The position numbers and the translations under genes are program-made. From Congeria kusceri (taxonomy: Eukaryota > Mollusca > Bivalvia > Myida > Dreissenidae), in the NCBI GenBank assembly GCA_027627225.1, contig CM051027.1, positions 90,022,151 to 90,086,150 of the forward strand: 64,000 bases of DNA, given 5' to 3'. Of the stretch, positions 57,616 through 64,000 are shown piece after piece; positions within the stretch are counted from its first letter, which is position 1, and every line of letters begins with the position of its first letter. Below the pieces are notes generated by a model that was not told where the DNA came from, made no database searches, and saw nothing but the letters and a program-made list of their open reading frames with translations.

Positions 57616-57824
57616 CACTGTGTTATAACAGGGATGGAACTAAGATTTAATTGGCTCAAGAGCTCAGTAGATTTATGGATATGATCTAAATGTAAAAGAC
57701 ATTATATCAATACACAAGTTTACATTCTTAATAATTATCTTTTCTGTTCTACAATGGATAATCTCACATTGCTTTATGTCCAGTAAGAACTACATCAAAT
57801 AGTTGCTTTTTCCATTTTGAAATT

Positions 57825-58564
57825 GTTACCTTGGTAACCTCAAAGATAATTATAATCTATGTCATGTTATTTTCAATGTTATTTACCTAACTACTCATGT
57901 GTGAAATTTAAATTAATTATTTCTGCATTTGATGAAATTATTAAGGTTGTAGAATGGCAATAACTATTATTGAATCAAAGATTTAATGAAAGTGTAAGAA
58001 AACTGAGAAAATAAATTTCTTGTCAATAGTATAACACTCGATATCAGAATTTTTCATGCAATATGGATTAACTTCTCTGTTTGAACTCGTTAATTGCATT
58101 CCATAATTATTAAGTGTAGCATTCTGGCGAGGTTTAAAGGAAAATATCATTATTTTTGCATCTGTTCATGTTGTGTATGCTGGCCATGGTTACAGTTTAA
58201 CATATATCTTTAGATACTTTATGTTCACTGTCTATATTTGGCAAAATCAGATGCAAAATTTGAATCATCTCAGTACAGTATCAAGAAAGATATTTCAGTT
58301 TTGATAAATGGGTTCAAATTTGTTAAAATTCAAAATATTTCATCTTTAATCCCAATGTAACTCAATTAAAGTAGAGTAAATAAACAAAGAAACATATATT
58401 TTTTTGCTTGGACATAATGATAATTATATGCATAAGGCATGACACAAGTTCCCTTATATATTTTTTTCTGTCTGGTATCAGCTGTTTTAATAAAATGCCG
58501 AAACTTGCCTGTGTATAACCAGAATTTCATTATTTTGAGTTTTGCAGTCTGTTGCCAAGGTAAC
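57825..58564. repeat. Two X-box-like palindromes in an AT-rich 3' region
   Basis: GTTACCTTGGTAAC (57825-57838) and GTTGCCAAGGTAAC (58551-58564), with a half-site GGCCATGGTTAC near 58182. They lie downstream of the stop at 57615, as the 15.5-16.1 kb cluster lies downstream of the transposase stop. Confidence 0.55.
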
Positions 58565-58569
58565 CAAAT

Positions 58570-59240
58570 TTGTTTTGTCAATTAAGATAGTTTTGCAATG
58601 CTAAAGTATTATGAACTTTACTGTTGTAACAAAACCTGATATGTGTGGTTCATTTGTGCAATTGAACATATATCGAAAGCATATTGATTTTACTTAATGA
58701 CATGAAAATAAATCATGAACATGTCATATTTTGTGTTTACTGGGTAATTCTACGGCCATCGTTGTCATCTTAAATGGACGAATATCGCAAAAATAATACT
58801 TTTTCTGTGTTTACCATATATTGAGGCATCTGAAAATGTGAATAACACAATTTCGACTAACGACCCTATTTTGACTAAAAATCTCAGAACAGATATTATT
58901 ATCGCCATTTTAGATAAACATTTACCGTACATCACATGTCTCTATCAAATGTAAATCACATTTGCAATGACTTTGCGAAGATACGTACGTATTGATTTCA
59001 CGTTTTGAACGTTTTTATCATGTAGTTGATAGTAATGATTGACATGCATGTATACACTGAGGTGTAATCAAGTTTAAAATAATACTTATTAATTTAGTCC
59101 GGGTAATATTGTTCGCAACGTTGCTGTGACTTCAATATTAAATTTGTCGCTGCCGCGCTATGGACAGATAATCGTACAGTTCAATAAACAAATCAGACAT
59201 TTGATTGTATATTACTGTCTACAGTTTCAAATAACCTTAT
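58570..59240. other. No supported gene
   Basis: AT-rich stretch before the split gene that starts at 59241. Confidence 0.4.
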
Positions 59241-62200
59241 ATGGATACAAGTTACATATTTAGCAGAGCCTTACACCCTCCCAACTTAGAAGACAATAAT
59301 GCTGTTTGCCATACCGCCAAGGGTACGTACATTACCATCAAAATGATCAATTGTTTTACATATTATTCAGTAATGAAAGGACATTAATCATAACTAGTAA
59401 AGTTTTTCTCGGCTAAGTTTGTATTACGCTTGTGTAAAGTTTTCAATGCAATGTCCTATGTACCTCAGTAAACTTTGTCGACATATTGTGGGAATAGGCC
59501 TTATTTACTAGATATAATATTACTCTTAAACTCCGTTTTAATATTGTTGCCTAAAGCAATTGATGTTGACATGGTATTGCAACATCATTTTTTATATTCC
59601 TTTCTGTTTGGCGTCTCATGTTGCATTATTGCAGCACTGATATGCCCAGATCCAGATGTCATGTGACATCGTATCTCTGGGATAGAGTTATGGTCATTGC
59701 TTCATTTGGCAATCAGGAAAAGCTGCTGACCTAAATTGTGCAACAAAATACAGCAACAAACAATAAACATGAATATTTGTCAGGAGACTGTACCGCGCGA
59801 AGTCCAACGTCTGAATACAAGACAACTTAAGTCGACGCAGTACGTTGTCGTGCGTAGTCGTACTTAAGCAGCAAACAACCACCTACGTCCACGTAAGATG
59901 ACTTCCGTCGACCTGCGTGATCCTGCGTTCTTAACGTACGACTAGCTACGCCAACGCAGGACGTAGTAATGTTTTGTGTTTGTGTGTCGGAGTCCTGCGA
60001 CTTAGGCAAAGACGTCAAAAACCTAAAGAGTCCTGTGACTCGAAAGTCCTACGACTCAGTGTGACTGGGGCTTAAATACAAAACCTAATAATTAAAAGAC
60101 TTACGATATCATCAGCAACTATAAAGCTGATAAATTATATATTGCAAATTGTGTGCGATATAGGCAACAAGAATGATTTAAATACGCATTAACACGCCCT
60201 AAAGCTTTTTTTAAATGTCCGCATGCGAATGTAACTTTAAAAATGCAATTTTGAAATATGTTTGTTAACACCGTCAGCATAGTTGTAACACTTTAATTTT
60301 TCCTCCACAGTTGTAACCTGTTTCTGTGAGCGTTCGAAAACAACAACTGTAGTCTCCACGTAGTCTCCCTATGCCAAGGCTTGAGCAGTTTTTGTTCAAT
60401 AACCATACAAGGTTTGAATGTGTTTGTAATCACACAAGGAAGGACAATTTCGGTTTTCGGCATAATTACTCTTATCGTAATTGAGTCATGTCCCTTTAAA
60501 TAACAGTTCAAATAAGGCTTATTCTGATAACAACTGAAAAAGTGTGCATGCATTTGTTATGAAACTTTAGGGAAGTGTTAGGAGGTATAAAAGGAAGGTT
60601 AAAATAGGTTTTCGGCATAATTGCTCTTAACGTTCTTCAGGTACCCCCCGTCAGGCGACACATCCGACTCGCGGAGTTGTATAGTTGTTTAAAGCGTTTA
60701 ATCCAAAATAACTTCACGCCGTTTCAAGAGAAAAACCGCTTCATGTACAAAACCATGTTTTTTGTTTGTTTTTGTGTTTGAACTTGAATGAAATAAACGT
60801 ACATCGAAGTAATATAAACACAACTCCAAATATGATGTCATAACATCCTATTGATTACAAGTTCACAGTATCCGGTCTGGTGTGAATTTTCTGTTTATTG
60901 ACTGCCGAGACAGCCAATGGCTACATCAATATTTTTGGATAAAATTAGACACCGATTTCAGTACACAATTCCCGTTGATATCAGTTAACAACTGTTTGAC
61001 AGAATCTAGAATATTTAATTACGTACCATTTCAGGATGTCGTTTTTTTTGTCCCGGATTTATCATAATATTTTATGAATTCATCTTTATAGTTGTTTATT
61101 CAATTGCCTGATACGATATGTTGTATGTTTTTATTTTGCAGGTTGATATTATTCGTCCCTCCCCTTCCACATTTGGCAAATGATTCAGTTATTTTCAAGG
61201 TTAGTTTGTAAGGGTGCAATCCATCTTTTCCATTAAGTATAATATTATGTTCTTGTCCAAGTGTTTATTAGTATACAATTACGACTTTAAATGGTTTTAA
61301 TTATTATGGGAAACACCTCTGGATCAGTACAACACAGGCACTGATGTCAACCATAGCATTTATTCTGGGGGTGGGGAAGTAATGTACATTTTAAAGCTAA
61401 TAATTAGAATTAAAACACTTAGTTGGCACAGTATTAACTGTGCTTTACACACATACGCCTTTTATTCCAAAAAATTTGTTTACTTCTGTAGACCATTAAG
61501 TTACCCATTAGGTTAGGGATGTATTAGCCTCATTAATACCATGGGCACTAAATATTTAGGGTGCTTAATCAGAATTCATTTACACAAATTAAATCGCAGT
61601 GCACTAACACATTAACAAGCAACTAACTACGTTTGCGAATATAAATGGTGGTAAAACCGCAAAATCAACAATGTAATATATAGAATAAAAAACGATCCGT
61701 TTCAACATGATGTATACTTTGAGCTTCATATAAGCTTACTCAGGTTTATCCCAAACTAATAAAAATGTATAGTTGAATTTGCATAAATAACTAAGCCCAA
61801 TATTTAACGACCGTTAGTTTAATTGAGCGAAAATAGTGCGATGAGTAAACAGGTTAGTCATATAATAATTTAAAGAAATACACTTACGACGATGGTATAT
61901 TTGATGTCACTCCGAATTACAACGCCCAAAATAATAAATAGCTTATAACAGATTTACCCGAGGATATGCTCGAAACGTAAAATGTTGATTTGCGTAAATC
62001 TCGAATAGAATATGTTGTTATATTGCTTTTTTATATGTACCTTTGGAAACACATTTAAGTAATGTTGACAAATGCCAAATTGCAAACATATTCGTGGCAT
62101 TGAAAAATAATGTTTGTTTTTGTAAAATTTCGTTTTACTGTTTGCACTGTTTGCACTGTGCTACTTTGCGTTTTTAAGGCTTCAAAAAACAAATTTGGGA

Positions 62201-63191
62201 GAACATACATTCGCCGCCTTGTCCGACTGCCTGTCCATCATTCCGTCTGTTTGTCCGTCGGTCACCTTGTCAACACCTAATAGCCGGACTTCAACAATTT
62301 GAATACTTTATGTGAATATTGATTACCAAGGTAAGGTGGGCATAGTATCAGGAAGATTCGCTTCAATGACTTTTTGGAGTCTTGGTGGGATTAAACAGAC
62401 ACTACATGTAGTTGGACGCATCTTTACCAAGAGAACGTGCTATAACTTTTTGCTTCAATGATTTTTCTTGGAGTTACGGACCTTTACATAAAGCTGACTT
62501 GAGCATATAGTTCACAGTTCTTGTCCGGGCTATATCTCAGCCACCACTCTCCCCATATTTGTTTTATTGGAAACTATATTATCGCGCATAGATATACATT
62601 GTGTCGAGATCTTTTACTCGATTGATTTGTTTTGTTATGGGTGTTTTGAGTTAGTATTTAGTTCATTGTTCACATTTCTTATACAGTATATTTCTCAACA
62701 TCTAATTGCAGCAATTCAAGGACTCTTATGGTATTCTGGATTACCTGCCCTATCACTCCGTTAATGGGTCAGTCACAAACGAAATGGTAAATAGATTTGA
62801 AAGAGCAATACTACTTGCTATTAATTTAAACAGATAGTTATATTCATGACAATTTAGTAGTTGTACAGTAATTCGGACAATCAGCAATAACGTGGAATTT
62901 TGGACATAACTTGTTTTAATGGCATTTGTTTATAAGACAGACTGTTATTCATTTCTTGATTACGTTGCACATGTATCCTTTAAAAGTTACATTCTTGGTC
63001 ATTAAAGTAATATTTAGTATGAATCTATGATGTACACAAATGTATGCGCACACTTTCTCTTCGTTGAAAATAATATCCGGATAAGAAATTTAAATTTAAA
63101 TTGTTACTGTACAAATTTATTACATCCTTGAATAAAATTCTTATCAGATTTTTCAGTCAATTCATAAATATCTTCAAAGCGTTATCGGAAG
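59241..63191 (+). CDS. Unrecognised split gene, partial (at least three phase-consistent exons)
   Basis: Exons 61142-61199 (acceptor ATTTTGCAG, donor GTTAGT), 62712-62786 (acceptor AATTGCAG, donor GTAAAT) and 63157-63191 (acceptor TTTTTCAG, donor GTATGT) join in one frame with phases 2-0-0-2. They read LILFVPPLPHLANDSVIFK, QFKDSYGILDYLPYHSVNGS, then SIHKYLQSVIG. A likely first exon at 59241 opens MDTSYIFSRALHPPNLEDNN and has two overlapping donors (59323, 59327); the second gives the right phase to join 61142. The 3' part should lie at or beyond the window end. I do not recognise the family and see no membrane span or known motif. The three downstream exons are well supported; the first exon is less certain. 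Confidence 0.5.
59770..60075. repeat. Block rich in GTCGTACGACT-like words
   Basis: GTCCTGCGACTT, GTCCTGTGACTCG and GTCCTACGACTCAG recur near 59990-60060 and related CGTACG words fill the upstream part. The right edge GTGTGACTGGGGCTTA resembles the end of the MITE at 48624-49295. Confidence 0.5.
61200..62700. other. Intron of the split gene, repeat-like part near 62170-62400
   Basis: No further exon recognised. CTTGTCCGACTGCCTGTCCA and TTTGTCCGTCGGTC near 62220-62270 are of the CCGT-repeat type common in mollusc introns. Confidence 0.35.
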
Positions 63192-63294
63192 GTATGTTAC
63201 ATGTACGTACATGTGTCATTGGAAAAAACAGTTTATATGTAAATGTTTCGGTTTTATTACTTTAGGTGTATGTTTTTATGCTTTAATAGCAACG

Positions 63295-63420
63295 ACACCT
63301 TTTTTAGGTCGTTAACGTTCGCAGGGGCCCTTAAAATGCGGTAAAGCCCTCGCGCTGCGCACTCTGATTTCAACCAATTTTTTCGGGCGTCTGCGGACGT
63401 TAACGACCTCAAAAAGGTGT
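63295..63420. mobile_element. Foldback MITE with about 30-bp inverted ends
   Basis: ACACCTTTTTTAGGTCGTTA at 63295 is mirrored at 63393-63420 (TAACGACCTCAAAAAGGTGT), with pairing extending through ACGTTCGCAG. The 126-bp unit has no coding capacity. Confidence 0.75.
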
Positions 63421-64000
63421 ATTATTCCTATAATTATAACCGTTACAAGTAATAAACATACTGTATTGTTCGCTTGTTAATAATAAAGTGATTTCTTTTG
63501 TTTAAGCCACAATAGAGGTGTACGTGAAATTTTTTCCGACAGTGATTAATCCCCAAACAGGGGAGATTACTTTAAGGAGTTTGGTATGTCGATGTTTATG
63601 TGTTTATCAATTTTGACGGTTTCACGCTACCAAAATGCCGCCTTGTAGGAAACCGTAATAGTACTTGGTCATTTGTGGTAAAATTACTTACGTTTTCAGT
63701 GGAAATCAAGTTAAATTACAGAGTGTGTGCAATTAGTTTTAAATTTGGTTATTGCGAAAGTTAGGTGCATTTATATATTATATCATATTCCGATATTGTT
63801 TTTTTACGCAAAACAAGCTGAAGGCTTGGAAGACTTAGTTCTAAAATTGTATTGTTAATTTCGTCATAATTCACAGCTTCTGGTTTCATTCCAGATGACA
63901 TCGGTGTAGTTCGTACAAACAATATTCATATAATGTGTTTAAGATATGGTTATGAGCTTTTCTTAATTCGCTTTTATAATTATGGAATGAACGACATCAT
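63421..64000. other. No supported gene
   Basis: An acceptor-like TTCATTCCAG near 63895 precedes a short open stretch, but joining it to the exon at 63157-63191 gives an immediate TGA. It could be the true end of that gene or chance. Confidence 0.35.

Noticed and set aside
59620..59760. Exon after TTATTGCAG encoding TDMPRSRCHVTSYLWDRVMV
   Set aside because: It can be joined in phase to the candidate first exon at 59241, but so can the exon at 61142, which continues into further phase-matched exons; I preferred the latter.
60293..60553. Minus-strand open frame of 86 codons
   Set aside because: No motif, no splice support, and the surroundings hold repeated TTTTCGGCATAATT words typical of dispersed repeats.

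Overview
The window reads as AT-rich, intron-bearing nuclear DNA of a lophotrochozoan animal, most likely a bivalve mollusc. The pointers are short exons with GT-AG boundaries, a crowd of LINE, Ty3/gypsy, DIRS and cut-and-paste elements, many foldback MITEs, and repeat families I recall from bivalve (Dreissena-like) sequence. That species guess is memory, not a search. All exon structures were read by eye from splice sites, frame and phase.

Layout. 1-1127: LINE reverse transcriptase (minus), cut at 1127/1128. 1128-5623: Ty3/gypsy element with gag, a canonical -1 slippery site and pol that stops after RNase H. 7263-8568: a three-exon secreted-peptide gene (minus, 'peptide C'). 9696-10660: about six copies of a ~165-bp tandem repeat. 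10965-12751: 3' exons of a TMEM199/VMA12-like gene (plus). 13.4-15.4 kb: unclear open frames, one CPFC-containing candidate exon and a LINE copy that has lost its RT core. 15.5-19.8 kb: a decayed DDE transposase (minus) followed by a run of RFX/X-box-like palindromes. 21.5-25.0 kb: a TANGO2 (NRDE family) pseudogene that keeps its introns (minus). 26.5-27.1 kb: LINE fragment. 28.4-31.8 kb: secreted-peptide gene 'A' (minus) with a MITE in each intron. 33.4-34.3 kb: secreted-peptide gene 'B' (minus). 36.8-39.6 kb: repeats and MITEs. 40.4-43.4 kb: a larger LINE (minus). 44.45-44.66 kb: possible first exons of a gene (minus). 45.5-46.3 kb: LINE pseudogene (plus). 48.2-52.3 kb: SINE, MITEs and a decayed DIRS-like element. 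56.3-57.6 kb: unrecognised split reading frame (plus). 59.2-63.2 kb: unrecognised split gene (plus), apparently running off the window.

The item I would follow first is the set of three small precursor genes (C, A, B; 76, 77 and 71 aa). All are on the minus strand with the same plan: exon 1 a signal peptide ending in phase 1, exon 2 a spacer running phase 1 to phase 2, exon 3 a basic cleavage site plus a short C-terminal peptide. B and C both end in a peptide with a CPFC motif just after KRR/KKR, while A ends in an acidic cysteine-free peptide after KR. This looks like a small, undescribed family of secreted, probably processed peptides. None of its members appears as a long open frame because each exon is under 100 bp.

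Other coherent stories are the TANGO2 pseudogene (a 1-base insertion inside the NRDE motif, an in-frame stop and lost splice acceptors), the slippery heptamer placed exactly where the pol frame opens, and X-box palindromes downstream of two unrelated coding regions.
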